From positions 101,176 to 165,175 of the forward strand of contig JAFRQF010000011.1 of the NCBI GenBank assembly GCA_017428765.1: a DNA stretch of 64,000 nucleotides, read 5' to 3'. The notes below the pieces were generated by a model. It had not been told where the DNA came from. It ran no database searches and saw only the letters and a program-made list of their open reading frames with translations. The stretch comes from Erysipelotrichaceae bacterium. Lineage in GTDB: Bacteria; Bacillota_I; Bacilli_A; Erysipelotrichales; Erysipelotrichaceae. Both the position numbers and the translations under genes were made by a program. Shown piece after piece: positions 46,544 to 57,174 of the stretch; positions within the stretch are counted from its first letter, which is position 1; every line of letters begins with the position of its first letter.

Positions 46544-46807
46544 ATGGCAAATATTAAGTCTCAAAAGAAGAGAGCCCTGACGAATGCTAAGGCCAATCTC
46601 AAGAACAGAGCAGAAAAGTCCCAGTTAAAGACAGCCATGAAGAAAGTTAGTGCTGCTGTAGCTGCTAATGATAAAGAAGCTGCTGTTAAGGCATTCAACG
46701 ATGCTAACTCGCTTCTGGATAAAGCTGCGGCAAGCCGTTTAAAACATAAAAACTATGTTGCAAGGCAAAAAGCTCGTTTAGCTAAAGCCGTTTCAACCTT
46801 AGGTTAA
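46544..46807 (+). CDS. rpsT: 30S ribosomal protein S20
   Basis: S20 binds 16S rRNA. The 87 residues start MANIKSQKKRALTNAKANLKNRAEKS (in part MANIKSQKKRALTNAK), a diagnostic S20 N terminus, and the protein is highly basic and alpha-helical. It is a single-gene unit with its own promoter, a strong SD and a terminator, divergent from fmt. Confidence 0.97.
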   Translation: MANIKSQKKRALTNAKANLKNRAEKSQLKTAMKKVSAAVAANDKEAAVKAFNDANSLLDKAAASRLKHKNYVARQKARLAKAVSTLG

Positions 46808-46816
46808 TCGAAAATC

Positions 46817-46839
46817 GCATCTGAAAAGATGCTTTTTTT
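46817..46839 (+). terminator. terminator of rpsT
   Basis: GCATC-TGAAAA-GATGC followed by seven T. Confidence 0.85.
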
Positions 46840-46854
46840 ATGCCTTTTCAGCAT

Positions 46855-46880
46855 AAAGAAAAGCAGACTTTCGTCTGCTT
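46855..46880 (-). terminator. terminator of glgP
   Basis: AAGCAGAC-GAAA-GTCTGCTT followed by TTCTTT on the minus strand; the stop codon is at the 5' edge of the hairpin. Confidence 0.82.
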
Positions 46881-49305
46881 AGATCTTTTCGATGTGCCAG
46901 ATGTCTTCGACATATTCTTCGATCGTACGATCGGATGAGAAATATGCGGATTTGGCGATGTTGACCAGGCACTTCCTTGCCCATGCATGACGGTCCTTGT
47001 AAAGTTCGAAGACTTTGTAGTGCGCGTCCTTGTAGGCATGGAAATCGGCTAAGACCATGTATTCGTCGTTTCTCCAGCGAAGTTCTTCCAGGATCTCCTT
47101 GAAGTCGTTCGGGTTGTTCGACCATGTGCAATCCGATAAGGAATCTAAGATTCGGCGGATCTCCGGATCATGATCGTAGTAGTCATAGGAATTGTAGCCG
47201 TTTTTCTTGGTCTGTTTGACTTCTTCTTCTGTCAGACCGAAGATGACACAGTTTTCATCCCCTACCAGATCCCTGATCTCGACGTTTGCGCCATCCAGTG
47301 TTCCCAAAGTGACGGCACCGTTCATCATGAACTTCATGTTGCCGGTACCGGAAGCTTCCTTACCGGCCGTGGAGATCTGTTCGGAGACATCGGAAGCCGG
47401 CATCAGCTTTTCAGATACGGTGACGCGGTAATTCGGAATGAAGATGACATTGATGAATCTGTTTACCTGCGGATCGTTGTTGACCTTTTCCGCAACACAG
47501 TTGATCAGTTTGATGACCTTCTTGGCAAACTTATAAGCACTTGCGGCTTTTGCGCCGAACAAGAACGTCGTCTTAGGCATCGTGAAGCTTGGATCATCCT
47601 TTATCCTGTAGTACAGATGCATGACGAACATGATGTCCATCAGCTGTCTCTTATAGGCATGCAGTCTCTTGGCGATCGAGTCGAATATGGAATCCGGATC
47701 GATCTGGATATCATAATTCTTTCTTACCCAGTCGGAGAGCTGCTGCTTCTTGATCTGTTTGACCTTGAGGAATTCATCCTGCAGTTTCTCATCATCGACA
47801 TAGTTCATCAGATCGGCGATCTTCGTGAAATCCTTGCGGAAACCCGGACCGATGTATTTTTCAAGCAAGGAACAAAGTTCCGGGTTAGCATACATCAGCC
47901 AGCGTCTCGGAGTGATACCGTTGGTCTTGTTATTGAACTTGTACGGATAGATATCGTAGAAATCTCTGAAGGTATCGTTCTTGATGATGTTGGAATGGAT
48001 CTTGGCAACGCCGTTGACCGAGAAGGATCCGACGATCGAAAGATATGCCATACGGACATTTCCTTCGTGAATGATCGAGACGGAATCGATGAAGTTGTGC
48101 TTCTTGCCCATCGCGATGAGTTCGCGCTTGAACTGGGAATCGATCTCTTCGATGATCAGATAGATACGCGGTAATAATTTCTTGATATATTCGATCGGCC
48201 ACTTTTCCAATGCTTCCTGCATGACCGTATGGTTGGTGTATGCGAAAGTATGCGTGACGATGTCCCAGGCTTTCTTCCAAGGAATGTTGTAGGAATCCAT
48301 GAAGATCCTCATGAGTTCCGGGATAGCCAGTGCCGGATGAGTGTCATTGAGCTGAATGACGACCTTGTCGGCAAAGTTATCGAGCGTGCCGTAGATCTTG
48401 AGGTGATCGTTGATGATCGTCTGCAAGCCGGCAGCTACGAAGAAGTATTCCTGCTTGATACGAAGATACTTGCCCTCTTCCGTCGTATCGTCCGGATAAA
48501 GGTTCAGGCAGATGTCTTCCACATCGGAAAGATACTTGCGGTAATCTCTGCCGGCCGGAAGATCATCGGAAGGTTCCGCGTTCCACATACGCAGCGTGTT
48601 TGCCGTCGCATTGTTGGAACCGATGATCGGCATATCGTATGGGACAGCCAGGACGTGTTCGGTGTCCTTTCTGTGGAATTCCAGTTCGCCGTTTTCATCT
48701 CTTGTGATATCGACATAACCGTAGAAACGCACATCGACGGTCTTATCCGCCTTTCTGACTTCCCACGGATTCTCGATCCTTAACCACTGGTCAGGAACTT
48801 CGACCTGTTCGTTGTTGATGATCAGCTGCTTGAACAAACCGTTCTTGTAACGGATCGTATTGCCCGATCCCGGATACTTCAAAGTAGCCAGAGAATCCAG
48901 GAAGCAGGCAGCCAGTCTTCCCAAACCGCCGTTTCCAAGGCCTGCATCGGTCTCGATGTCTTCGATATCGTTGATATCGATGCCCAGGTCATTCAGGCCG
49001 TCTTTGACGACGTCATAGATGCCTAAGGACATTAGATTATTACGCAACATCCTTCCCAGAAGGAATTCGAGTGAAAAATAATAGATCTGCTTTTTGTGTT
49101 TCGTTCTGACGGAGTTCTTGGTCTCGCGCCAGTCTTCCAGCATGTATGTCTTTACCATTTCCGATAAGACGACATACTTTTCGATCATTCCTGTTTCGGA
49201 AAGATCTTTACCGTAATGAATATGAGCGAAGTAATCGAAGTATTCGATAAAACTCTCTTTGTTCTGGAATGCTTCGTTACGGTAATTTTTAAAACTATTA
49301 CTCAT
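46879..49305 (-). CDS. glgP: glycogen/maltodextrin phosphorylase
   Basis: This GT35 phosphorylase releases glucose 1-phosphate from alpha-glucans using PLP. The 808 residues have ETDAGLGNGGLGRLAACFLDSLATL (in part AGLGNGGLGRLA) and the PLP-lysine motif EASGTGNMKFMMNGAVTLGTLDGANVEI (in part EASGTGNMKFMMNG). It follows trmK by ten bases at the end of the glyS-dnaG-rpoD transcript, an unusual place for a sugar gene. No glycogen synthesis genes are seen, so it probably works with MalQ on imported maltodextrin. Confidence 0.94.
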   Translation of the reverse strand: MSNSFKNYRNEAFQNKESFIEYFDYFAHIHYGKDLSETGMIEKYVVLSEMVKTYMLEDWRETKNSVRTKHKKQIYYFSLEFLLGRMLRNNLMSLGIYDVVKDGLNDLGIDINDIEDIETDAGLGNGGLGRLAACFLDSLATLKYPGSGNTIRYKNGLFKQLIINNEQVEVPDQWLRIENPWEVRKADKTVDVRFYGYVDITRDENGELEFHRKDTEHVLAVPYDMPIIGSNNATANTLRMWNAEPSDDLPAGRDYRKYLSDVEDICLNLYPDDTTEEGKYLRIKQEYFFVAAGLQTIINDHLKIYGTLDNFADKVVIQLNDTHPALAIPELMRIFMDSYNIPWKKAWDIVTHTFAYTNHTVMQEALEKWPIEYIKKLLPRIYLIIEEIDSQFKRELIAMGKKHNFIDSVSIIHEGNVRMAYLSIVGSFSVNGVAKIHSNIIKNDTFRDFYDIYPYKFNNKTNGITPRRWLMYANPELCSLLEKYIGPGFRKDFTKIADLMNYVDDEKLQDEFLKVKQIKKQQLSDWVRKNYDIQIDPDSIFDSIAKRLHAYKRQLMDIMFVMHLYYRIKDDPSFTMPKTTFLFGAKAASAYKFAKKVIKLINCVAEKVNNDPQVNRFINVIFIPNYRVTVSEKLMPASDVSEQISTAGKEASGTGNMKFMMNGAVTLGTLDGANVEIRDLVGDENCVIFGLTEEEVKQTKKNGYNSYDYYDHDPEIRRILDSLSDCTWSNNPNDFKEILEELRWRNDEYMVLADFHAYKDAHYKVFELYKDRHAWARKCLVNIAKSAYFSSDRTIEEYVEDIWHIEKI

Positions 49306-49315
49306 AGACTTGACC

Positions 49316-49966
49316 TCACAGTGATTTATTATACAATATCTTTTCGATTTCGCTTATTTTTTCGTCGAATTGCGATTTGTTTGCGATTTCATTGATCTTT
49401 ATAAGCTTATCTAGCTGATCTTTCAGATATGCGATGAAGACTTCATCCCTTCTTTTCAACAGGACAGGTCCGTATTTGATCTCCAGTTCCGAATACGGTT
49501 CATGAAGATCGGCTGAGAAACGGATGACCTGATAATAAAAGCCGTCGAAGACGATCCTTTCATCTTCGATCGTATAGTTCTTTTCGGAAAGATATCTTCT
49601 GAGAAGATCGACATCGGTATTGGACTGGATTAGGAAATACTGGTAACGTTCGACTTCACAGGATTCCAGGATGTGCTTTATGGTGTGATAGCCCATGCCG
49701 GAAATGATGACGATATCCACATCGTCCTCCGCCTTGGCAAGGCCATCGGAAAATACCGGAATGAGTTTTCCTTCCAGATGATGCTTTTTCACCGTCTCTT
49801 TGACATTGTTCAAAGGACCTTCGGCGATCTCACCTGCATACACTTTTTCGCAGATGACGTTTTCCAGCAAAAAACAAGGTAGTAAGGCGTGGTCGGAACC
49901 CACGTCAAATACTACCTTATTTCTTTCTACTAACATTGCGATCTGTAATAATCGATTGGAAATCAT
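49316..49966 (-). CDS. trmK: tRNA (adenine-22-N1)-methyltransferase TrmK
   Basis: It forms m1A22 in tRNAs. The 216 residues begin [34 protein letters not shown] (in part VVFDVGSDHALLPCFLL), with the SAM-binding loop and IISGMGYHTIKHILE. The start overlaps the rpoD stop, and the order rpoD-trmK is conserved in Bacillota, which supports the symbol. Confidence 0.92.
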   Translation of the reverse strand: MISNRLLQIAMLVERNKVVFDVGSDHALLPCFLLENVICEKVYAGEIAEGPLNNVKETVKKHHLEGKLIPVFSDGLAKAEDDVDIVIISGMGYHTIKHILESCEVERYQYFLIQSNTDVDLLRRYLSEKNYTIEDERIVFDGFYYQVIRFSADLHEPYSELEIKYGPVLLKRRDEVFIAYLKDQLDKLIKINEIANKSQFDEKISEIEKILYNKSL

Positions 49967-51348
49967 TATTTCTTATCTTCCAGGAATTCTTTCAGACGTT
50001 TCGACTTGGTCGGATTCTTCAGTTTACGCAAAGCCTTTGCTTCGATCTGACGGATCCTTTCTCTTGTGACATCGAACTCTTTGCCGACTTCTTCCAGGGT
50101 CCTCGTACGTCCGTCTTCCAGTCCGAAACGCAGACGTATGACTTTTTCTTCCCTGTCGGTCAGTGTCGATAAGATCAGATCGATCTCATCTTTCAGGAGT
50201 TCGTTATTGGCATACTGGTCAGGTGACATGGCATCCTTATCTTCGATGAAATCGCCCAGGTGGGAATCATCTTCCTCACCGATCGGTGTTTCCAGCGAAA
50301 CCGGATCAAGTGCGATCTTCTGGATCTCTCTGACCTTTTCCGATGTCATGCCCGATCCCATCTTGGCGGCGATCTCTTCTGCGGAAGGATCTCTGCCCAG
50401 CTCCTGAACCAGCTGTCTCTGGATACGGGTCATCTTGTTGATGGTCTCGACCATATGGACCGGGATACGGATGGTCCTGGCCTGATCGGCGATGGCACGG
50501 GTGATGGCCTGACGGATCCACCATGTAGCGTAAGTCGAGAATTTGAAGCCCTTGGTGTAATCGAATTTATCGACCGCCTTGATCAGACCCATATTGCCTT
50601 CCTGGATCAGATCGAGGAACAGCATGCCCCTGCCGGTGTATTTCTTGGCGATGGCTACGACCAGTCTGAGGTTTGCGGAGATGAGTTCATTCTTTGCCTC
50701 GGCGCCGTCTGCTACGGCTTTGGGATCATCGGGATTGGCGATGCCGTTTTCGATGCGCTTGGCGATCTCTACTTCTTCATCTGCCTTTAAAAGAGGAACA
50801 CGGCCGATCTCTTTGAGATACATCTTGACCGGATCGTTGACCTTCGTATAGGCGGAAGCCTGTTCGTAGTTGATGACGATGTTCTTTTCGGAATCATCTT
50901 CCTCATCTTCGTCATCGCTCTCGCTTGCCAGGTAGTCATCGTCTTCCAGATCTTCCTCATCTTCCGATTCATCGATCAGATCGATGCCTACCGAGGAAGT
51001 CCAGTCATAGAACTGGTCGATCTCATCGTCGGACATCTCGAATCGGTCCAATGCGGATACGACATCCGACTGGACGATATCGACGCCCTGTTTGTTGAGT
51101 TCGATCAGATCGTTCTTGAGATCTTCGATATCGTTGTATTTCTTCTTCAAGCCAAGAGAAGATTTCTTGACCTTCTTGGCTGCCTTGATCGCCTTGCCAT
51201 CGGAACCGATGACTTCCTTGATCGTTTCGTTTTTCTTGTCTTCTTTCTTTTCAGTGATCTCTTCAGAGAGTTCAACGGTCTTCTTCTTTTTGGAAGTTTC
51301 CTTCTCATTCACAGGCTCTTTGATCTTTTCTTTACTGGTTCTTGCCAT
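49966..51348 (-). CDS. rpoD: primary sigma factor (sigma-A/RpoD)
   Basis: The housekeeping sigma factor. The 460 residues include region 2 ([19 protein letters not shown]), region 3 and region 4 ([20 protein letters not shown]). A lysine-rich N terminus and a very acidic stretch (about residues 125-155, [23 protein letters not shown] in part) make it longer than the about 370 residues of Bacillus SigA. It lies after dnaG and before trmK, the classic macromolecular-synthesis order. It would read the TATAAT and TGnTATAAT promoters seen here. Confidence 0.97.
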   Translation of the reverse strand: MARTSKEKIKEPVNEKETSKKKKTVELSEEITEKKEDKKNETIKEVIGSDGKAIKAAKKVKKSSLGLKKKYNDIEDLKNDLIELNKQGVDIVQSDVVSALDRFEMSDDEIDQFYDWTSSVGIDLIDESEDEEDLEDDDYLASESDDEDEEDDSEKNIVINYEQASAYTKVNDPVKMYLKEIGRVPLLKADEEVEIAKRIENGIANPDDPKAVADGAEAKNELISANLRLVVAIAKKYTGRGMLFLDLIQEGNMGLIKAVDKFDYTKGFKFSTYATWWIRQAITRAIADQARTIRIPVHMVETINKMTRIQRQLVQELGRDPSAEEIAAKMGSGMTSEKVREIQKIALDPVSLETPIGEEDDSHLGDFIEDKDAMSPDQYANNELLKDEIDLILSTLTDREEKVIRLRFGLEDGRTRTLEEVGKEFDVTRERIRQIEAKALRKLKNPTKSKRLKEFLEDKK

Positions 51349-53077
51349 TGTTACCCCCCAATTCTTTTATGAGTTTCTCATATTCCATCAGATATTCGGC
51401 TGTCCTGGCAGGATCGATATCCGATACTTTGGAGATCCTTTCCTTCAGATCCGCCATCTTGCGGCGCTTGATCTCCAGTTTGACCTTATCGATCGCTCCC
51501 ATTAAGCTGTTTTCATCATAGCTGTCCGGCAATGTCTCAAGAAGTGCAAGTGAGGAGATCAGATCTTTGATCGCATCATCTTCACATTCGTCGTAGATCC
51601 TCGATAAAGAACATTTCTCATTTCTTCTGTAATCATCCATGATGAGCATGGCGAGCTTCTGATCGTTCTCATCGAGCAGACAGCCGAGCTGCCTCTGATA
51701 GATATCCAATGCTTTCTTCGACATAGCGATCTGCGCTATGATCAGATATTCGGCTTTCGTCAGTCCGTCTATCGAAAAACTGATATCGGCCGTCTTTTTA
51801 TTATACCTTATTTCGGGGCTTTCTTTCGATACTCTTTTGCGTATTTTCGTGATTTCATACAGCTGCGAGAGATAATTCTCCCTGTCGTATTCATCCTTGA
51901 GCTTTTCGATCAGGGAAGTCATCGATATCGTCATCTTTTTGCGGTCGTCGTAATTCTCCAGATTGTAGATCTTCTTATAGAAGTTCATCGCAAAATCGAT
52001 GTAGCTGATCTGCTTGACTTCCAGATCGCGCAAAGCGTTCTTGCCATACTGGTTGATGATCTCGTCTGGGTCAAGTTCCGTCCTGTTGTCGATGCAATAG
52101 ACATCAAGTCCTTCGCTTAAAAGCATATCGCCGATCTTCATGTTGGCGTTCTGCCCCGCCCGGTCGCCGTCATAGGACAGGACGACCTTCTTGCCGAAGC
52201 TTTTCAGCAGTTCGATCTGATTTCTCGTACATGCCGTGCCAAGTGTAGCGACGACATTTTCCTTTCCGGCCCGATAGAAAGCGATGACATCCATGACACC
52301 TTCGCACACGATGACATATCCCGCCTTTCTGGCGGCATCGAAGGCGCGATGGTAGTTGTAGAGATGATCGCCCTTGGTGTAGATGATGTTATCGGAAGAG
52401 TTGATGTATTTGGAACTTGAAAAGCCCTTGTAGTCCCTTGCCGTAAAAGCGATCGGGTTTCCTTCCCTGTCGTGGATCGGGAAGATGATGCGGTTGTAAA
52501 AGACATCCGCCATGCCGCTTTGAAGCATACGGCAGACACCGGTCTTGATCATATCCTCATCTTTGAATCCGTGGTTCTTGAGATACTCATAGATCTTGTT
52601 TCCATCCGGATCCAGACCGATATTGAAATATTCGATGACTTCTTTCTCCAGACCACGGTTATTCAAGTAAGTCATCGCCTCTTCGCCGAGCTTTGATGCG
52701 CTTAAAAGGTAGTTGCAATAGGAGATCATCGCTCCTAACAGATCGTAGTATGGCTGAAAGCGGGAGACTTTCTTCGGTGCCAGGTCGATATCGATCGGCT
52801 TGCCGATGATCGAAGCCACTTCCGATACGGCTTGCGGAAACGGGATCTTCTTGAAATTGGAAACGAATGTGAACACATTGCCGCCGTTGCCGCAGACGAA
52901 GCACTTATAGATCTGTTTGTCTTCCGAGATCGAAAGTGACGGGTCATGATCATCATGAAAAGGACAAAGTGCGCTGTAGCCCTTGCCCTTTTTAACTAAC
53001 GGGATATAGTGACCGATGACATCAACGATATCGGCACTGTTCCTTATATCATCAATGACCTCTTGTGTTAGTTTCAT
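51332..53077 (-). CDS. dnaG: DNA primase
   Basis: DnaG makes RNA primers for replication. The 581 residues have the CHC2 zinc finger (Cys38, His41, Cys59, Cys62 in ALCPFHDDH and YKCFVCG), a TOPRIM fold with [11 protein letters not shown] and SYDGDRAG, and a helicase-binding C-terminal domain of low conservation. It overlaps the glyS stop (TAATG) and the rpoD start by 17 bases. Confidence 0.96.
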   Translation of the reverse strand: MKLTQEVIDDIRNSADIVDVIGHYIPLVKKGKGYSALCPFHDDHDPSLSISEDKQIYKCFVCGNGGNVFTFVSNFKKIPFPQAVSEVASIIGKPIDIDLAPKKVSRFQPYYDLLGAMISYCNYLLSASKLGEEAMTYLNNRGLEKEVIEYFNIGLDPDGNKIYEYLKNHGFKDEDMIKTGVCRMLQSGMADVFYNRIIFPIHDREGNPIAFTARDYKGFSSSKYINSSDNIIYTKGDHLYNYHRAFDAARKAGYVIVCEGVMDVIAFYRAGKENVVATLGTACTRNQIELLKSFGKKVVLSYDGDRAGQNANMKIGDMLLSEGLDVYCIDNRTELDPDEIINQYGKNALRDLEVKQISYIDFAMNFYKKIYNLENYDDRKKMTISMTSLIEKLKDEYDRENYLSQLYEITKIRKRVSKESPEIRYNKKTADISFSIDGLTKAEYLIIAQIAMSKKALDIYQRQLGCLLDENDQKLAMLIMDDYRRNEKCSLSRIYDECEDDAIKDLISSLALLETLPDSYDENSLMGAIDKVKLEIKRRKMADLKERISKVSDIDPARTAEYLMEYEKLIKELGGNNGKNQ

Positions 53078-54453
53078 TAAAATGCGAGTCTGTTTCTGAT
53101 GTAATCCTTCAATTCGTCGATCTTAACTCTTTCCTGTTTCATGGAATCACGGTCTCTGACGGTGACGCAGCCATCGTTTTCCGTATCGAAATCATACGTG
53201 ATGCAGAACGGTGTGCCGATGGCATCGTTTCTTCTGTAACGCTTGCCGATCGAACCCGACTCATCGTATTCACAATGGAATTCCTTGCAAAGTTCATTGA
53301 ACAGAGCAGTCGCCGGTTCCGAGAGCTTCTTGGAAAGCGGACAGACACAGGCTTTGACCGGTGCGATCGCCGGATGGAAATGCATGACGATACGTTCGTC
53401 GTTTTCTGCGATCTGTTCTTTCTCGTATGCATCGCAGCAGATCATGAGGAACAGACGTTCCACACCGACAGACGGTTCGACACAATACGGCGTATATTTT
53501 TCATTGGTCTCCGGATCGAGGTAATTGAGATCCTTGCCGGAGTATTCGGAATGTTTCTTCAGGTCGTAATCGGTACGATCGGCGATGCCCCATACCTCGC
53601 CCCAGTCGGTGAACGGGAAGGCATATTCGATATCGGAAGTTCCTTTGGAATAGAAAGAGAGTTCTTCTTTTTCGTGTTCTCTGATACGCAGGTTCTCTTC
53701 TTTTATGCCAAGTCTTTTTACGAAGTTATAGCAGTAATCGACCCAGTATCTGTACCATTCCAGATCGGTATCCGGCTTGCAGAAGAATTCCAGTTCCATC
53801 TGTTCGAATTCACGGATTCTGAAGATGAAGTTGCCCGGCGTGATCTCGTTACGGAAGGATTTTCCGATCTGTCCGATACCGAATGGGATCTTCTTTCTTG
53901 AAGTCCTGGCAACATTATTGAAGTTGACGAAGATGCCCTGAGCAGTCTCCGGTCTCAAATAGACGACGGATTTTGCGTCTTCAAGAGTACCGATGTAAGT
54001 CTTGAACATCAGATTGAACGGTCTTGCGTTGGTGAAGTTGTGCTTGCCGCAGACCGGACAGACGACGTTGTTGTCCTCGATCATCTTGTCCATCTCTTCC
54101 GGTGTTTTGCCTTCTGCGGAAAGACCGGTCGCTTCTTCGATCAGGTTGTCCGCTCTGAAACGGCCTTTGCATTCCTTGCAGTCGACCATCGAATCGGAAA
54201 AGCCCTTTAAGTGTCCGGATGCTTCCCAGGTCTTTGTATTCATCAGGATCGCGGAATCGATCCCGACATTGTAAGGCGAACGTTCGATGAACTCACGCCA
54301 CCATAAGTCTTTGATGTTCTTTTTCAGCCATGAGCCCAGGATACCGAAGTCCCAGGAATTGGAAAGACCGCCGTAGATCTCGGATCCCTGATAAACGAAA
54401 CCCGAAGATTTCAGATGCGATACGATCTCATCAAAAGTGTATTTCTTTTCCAT
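53077..54453 (-). CDS. glyS: glycyl-tRNA synthetase, homodimeric type
   Basis: It charges tRNA-Gly. The 458-residue one-chain class II enzyme has the N-terminal [17 protein letters not shown] (part), a [10 protein letters not shown] motif, [21 protein letters not shown] (in part [10 protein letters not shown]) and C-terminal anticodon-binding domain with [17 protein letters not shown] end. This alpha-2 type contrasts with the two-subunit enzyme of many Firmicutes. The SD AAGGAAGGT is strong. It lies upstream of dnaG. The gene recO, usual in the vicinity, is absent. Confidence 0.95.
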   Translation of the reverse strand: MEKKYTFDEIVSHLKSSGFVYQGSEIYGGLSNSWDFGILGSWLKKNIKDLWWREFIERSPYNVGIDSAILMNTKTWEASGHLKGFSDSMVDCKECKGRFRADNLIEEATGLSAEGKTPEEMDKMIEDNNVVCPVCGKHNFTNARPFNLMFKTYIGTLEDAKSVVYLRPETAQGIFVNFNNVARTSRKKIPFGIGQIGKSFRNEITPGNFIFRIREFEQMELEFFCKPDTDLEWYRYWVDYCYNFVKRLGIKEENLRIREHEKEELSFYSKGTSDIEYAFPFTDWGEVWGIADRTDYDLKKHSEYSGKDLNYLDPETNEKYTPYCVEPSVGVERLFLMICCDAYEKEQIAENDERIVMHFHPAIAPVKACVCPLSKKLSEPATALFNELCKEFHCEYDESGSIGKRYRRNDAIGTPFCITYDFDTENDGCVTVRDRDSMKQERVKIDELKDYIRNRLAF

Positions 54454-54468
54454 ATCTATCTACCTTCC

Positions 54469-55842
54469 TTATAAGTTTTCACTGATATATCTTGCGACAT
54501 AGACGCCGCTTGCCGAAGCATGTGACAAGGAGTGCGTTACGCCGGAACAGTCACCGATGACGAAGAGTCCCTTATGTCTTGTTTCGAGGTTTTCATCGAG
54601 CTTGAGTTCCATATTATAGAATTTGACTTCGACGCCGTACAGCAGAGTCTCATCGTTTGCCGTACCCGGAGCGATCTTGTCCAAAGCATAGATCATCTCG
54701 ATGATATCATCCAATATCCTCTTAGGCATGACAAGGGAAAGATCTCCCGGTGTCGCCTTCAGGGTCGGCGTAATGAAGGAGGATTCGATCCTTCCCGGTG
54801 TGGAACGCTTGCCTCGTATGAGATCGCCGAAGCGCTGGATGATGACACCGCCGCCCAGCATATTGGACAGTCTGGCGATCGATTCGCCATAACCGTTGGA
54901 ATCTTTGAACGGTTCGGTGAAGTGTTTCGATACCAGCAGGGCGAAGTTCGTATTTTCCGTCTGTTTCTGCGGATCTTCATAGGAATGACCGTTGACGGTG
55001 ATGATGCCGTTGGTGTTCTCGTTGACGACAAGGCCCTTCGGGTTCATGCAGAAGGTACGAACCCTGTCCTGATATTTCGATGTACGGAAGACGATCTTGC
55101 CTTCGTAAAGTTCATCGGTGATGTGATTGAAGACTTCACTTGGCAGTTCCACTCTGACGCCGATATCGACACGGTTGGAGATCGTCTCGATGCCAAGTTC
55201 CGAAGATACCTTCTCCATCCATTTGGAACCGGAACGTCCCGCAGAGATGATGCAGTATTTCGAGGCAAAGACTTCGCTGTCCGTGACGCATTCATAACCT
55301 TCGTCCGTCTTCTTTACGCTCTTTACTTCCGTATTGAAGTAGATGTCGACTTTTTCTTTCAGATACTTGAACAGGTTGCCGAGCACTTCATAGTTGATAT
55401 CCGTACCCAGGTGTCTGACTTTGGCATCCAGAAGATGCAGACCGTTGCGGATGCAGTCGGTCTTGATCTTTGAAGAAGCGGTCGAATACAGCTTCGTCGC
55501 CGCACCGCCATACTCCACATTGATATCATCGACGTAATGCATCAGTTCCAATGCTTTTTTCTTGCCGATATGTTCATATAAGGTGCCGCCAAAATCATTG
55601 GTGATATTGTATTTGCCATCGGAAAAAGCACCTGCACCGCCAAAACCGTTCATGATCGCACAGGTCTTGCAACTGATACATTTTGTGATCTTTTCTCCAT
55701 CGATCGGACATTTCCTCTTTTCCAGAGGATTGCCATATTCGATGATCGCTACTTTCAGTTCAGGTGCGACTTTGGAAAGTTCATAAGCCGTGAATATTCC
55801 GCCGGGTCCTGCGCCGACGATCGTAACATCGTAATTTTTCAT
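54469..55842 (-). CDS. FAD-dependent oxidoreductase (COG2509 type), short form
   Basis: A predicted flavoprotein of unknown substrate. The 457 residues start MKNYDVTIVGAGPGGIFTAY with the Rossmann GxGxxG motif, then KISCKTCAIMNGFGGAGAFSD and, near the C terminus, HKGLFVIGDCSGVTHSLSHA. It lacks the N-terminal extension of the paralogue at 31813. It is the first gene of the glyS-dnaG-rpoD unit, with TATAAT at 55867-55872 and the SD AAGGGA. Its tie to translation or replication genes is by position only. Confidence 0.85.
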   Translation of the reverse strand: MKNYDVTIVGAGPGGIFTAYELSKVAPELKVAIIEYGNPLEKRKCPIDGEKITKCISCKTCAIMNGFGGAGAFSDGKYNITNDFGGTLYEHIGKKKALELMHYVDDINVEYGGAATKLYSTASSKIKTDCIRNGLHLLDAKVRHLGTDINYEVLGNLFKYLKEKVDIYFNTEVKSVKKTDEGYECVTDSEVFASKYCIISAGRSGSKWMEKVSSELGIETISNRVDIGVRVELPSEVFNHITDELYEGKIVFRTSKYQDRVRTFCMNPKGLVVNENTNGIITVNGHSYEDPQKQTENTNFALLVSKHFTEPFKDSNGYGESIARLSNMLGGGVIIQRFGDLIRGKRSTPGRIESSFITPTLKATPGDLSLVMPKRILDDIIEMIYALDKIAPGTANDETLLYGVEVKFYNMELKLDENLETRHKGLFVIGDCSGVTHSLSHASASGVYVARYISENL

Positions 55843-55866
55843 AGATTGTCCCTTTTACCAATCAAT

Positions 55867-55872
55867 ATTATA
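55867..55872 (-). promoter_or_regulatory. -10 element of the oxidoreductase-glyS-dnaG-rpoD operon
   Basis: TATAAT 24 bases upstream of the ATG, with AAGGGA as SD in between. No convincing -35. Confidence 0.5.
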
Positions 55873-55896
55873 TATTAATTTTACAGATTAAAAATG

Positions 55897-55924
55897 TTAA
55901 AAACCTATCCTTATGTTTTATAAT
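55897..55924 (+). promoter_or_regulatory. promoter of the CofE-like gene
   Basis: TTAAAA (55897-55902), 16 bases, TATAAT (55919-55924), then GGAGGT before ATG 55946. Confidence 0.5.
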
Positions 55925-55945
55925 ATTTCGGTGGAGGTAAAATTT

Positions 55946-57136
55946 ATGTCCAGAATGACAGGAACAGTTTCAAGGGGCATCCGCTGCCCGATCTTCAAAG
56001 AAGGTGATGATCTCGCCAAGATCATTCCTGCTACCGTCATCGAAGCAGCAGAATGTGACGGATTCTCTTTACACGACAGAGATGTCGTTGCGATCACGGA
56101 ATCAGTCGTCGCAAGAACGCAAGGCAATTACTGCACGATCGATGATATCGCAGAAGATGTAAGAAACAAGCTTGGCGGCAATGATATCGGTGTTATCTTC
56201 CCGATCACATCCCGCAACCGTTTCTCCGTATTGCTCTCCGGCATTGCCAGAGGTGCCAAAAAGATCTTCCTTATGTTCTCCTATCCGTCCGATGAAGTAG
56301 GAAACGCATTCCTCACATTAGACGATCTCGATGAAAAAGGTGTCAATCCATACTCCGATGTATTGACTGAGGAACAGTTCCACGAGCTGTTTGGTGATCC
56401 TGTTCATGAATTTACCGGCGTCAATTATGTCGATTACTACCGCGATCTGATCAAAGCACAGGGCTGCGAATGTGAGATCATCTTCGCAAATCAGGCAAAA
56501 GCGATCTTGGATTATACGAAGAACGTCCTTACCTGCGACATCCATACCAGAGCCCGTTCCAAGAGGATCTTAAAGTCTTTAGGCGCAAACGTATGCGGTC
56601 TTGACGACCTGCTTACAGCACCGGTCAACGGCTCCGGTTACAACGAAAAATACGGACTTCTCGGTTCCAACAAAGCGACTGATGAAAAAGTCAAACTCTT
56701 CCCGAGAGATTCTCAGGAACTCGTCGAAAAGATCCAGAAGAATTTCTATGATCTGACCGGCAAATGCATCGAAGTCATGGTCTATGGCGACGGTGCCTTC
56801 AAAGATCCGCAAGGAAAGATCTGGGAACTGGCAGACCCTGTCGTATCCCCTTTCTATACCAAAGGTCTTATCGGCACACCGAACGAAGTCAAGATCAAGT
56901 ATCTTGCAGACAATGACTATGCGGAATTAAAGGGCGAGGAACTCAAGGAAGCGATCAAGCAGACGATCTCCAAAAAAGATTCCGACCTGGTCGGCAAGAT
57001 GGTCTCTGAAGGTACGACTCCTCGTCAACTGACCGATCTGATCGGTTCCTTATGTGACCTGACTTCCGGTTCCGGTGATAAAGGAACACCGGTCGTCCTG
57101 GTCCAGGGTTACTTCGACAACTATACCAACGATTAA
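55946..57136 (+). CDS. CofE/F420-0 gamma-glutamyl ligase-like protein
   Basis: A 396-residue protein resembling coenzyme F420-0:L-glutamate ligase (CofE). Recognisable parts are SRGIRCPIFKEGDDLAKII, DRDVVAITESVVARTQGNY, PITSRNRFSVLLSGIARGAKK and NGSGYNEKYGLLGSN. The ATG at 55946 follows GGAGGT. Nothing in the neighbourhood makes or uses F420, and F420 is not expected in this bacterial group. Family membership is likely; the true substrate, an amide ligation of an unknown acid, is not known. A bidirectional terminator follows. Confidence 0.8.
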   Translation: MSRMTGTVSRGIRCPIFKEGDDLAKIIPATVIEAAECDGFSLHDRDVVAITESVVARTQGNYCTIDDIAEDVRNKLGGNDIGVIFPITSRNRFSVLLSGIARGAKKIFLMFSYPSDEVGNAFLTLDDLDEKGVNPYSDVLTEEQFHELFGDPVHEFTGVNYVDYYRDLIKAQGCECEIIFANQAKAILDYTKNVLTCDIHTRARSKRILKSLGANVCGLDDLLTAPVNGSGYNEKYGLLGSNKATDEKVKLFPRDSQELVEKIQKNFYDLTGKCIEVMVYGDGAFKDPQGKIWELADPVVSPFYTKGLIGTPNEVKIKYLADNDYAELKGEELKEAIKQTISKKDSDLVGKMVSEGTTPRQLTDLIGSLCDLTSGSGDKGTPVVLVQGYFDNYTND

Positions 57137-57138
57137 TA

Positions 57139-57171
57139 AAAAAGGTCCAAATCATCAGGATTTGGACCTTT
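57139..57171. terminator. bidirectional terminator after the CofE-like gene and the ABC ATPase gene
   Basis: AAAGGTCCAAAT and ATTTGGACCTTT (57141-57171) form a 12-bp stem with A/T tracts at both ends. Confidence 0.88.
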
Positions 57172-57174
57172 CAT

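Noticed and set aside
47170..48174. 334-codon open frame antisense to glgP
   Set aside because: It mirrors glgP codon structure, has no SD and encodes a low-complexity, Asp/Ile-rich protein. The same kind of frame appears opposite most GATC-rich genes here.
54532..55473. 313-codon open frame opposite the short oxidoreductase
   Set aside because: A shadow of the real gene on the other strand, without SD or recognisable motif.
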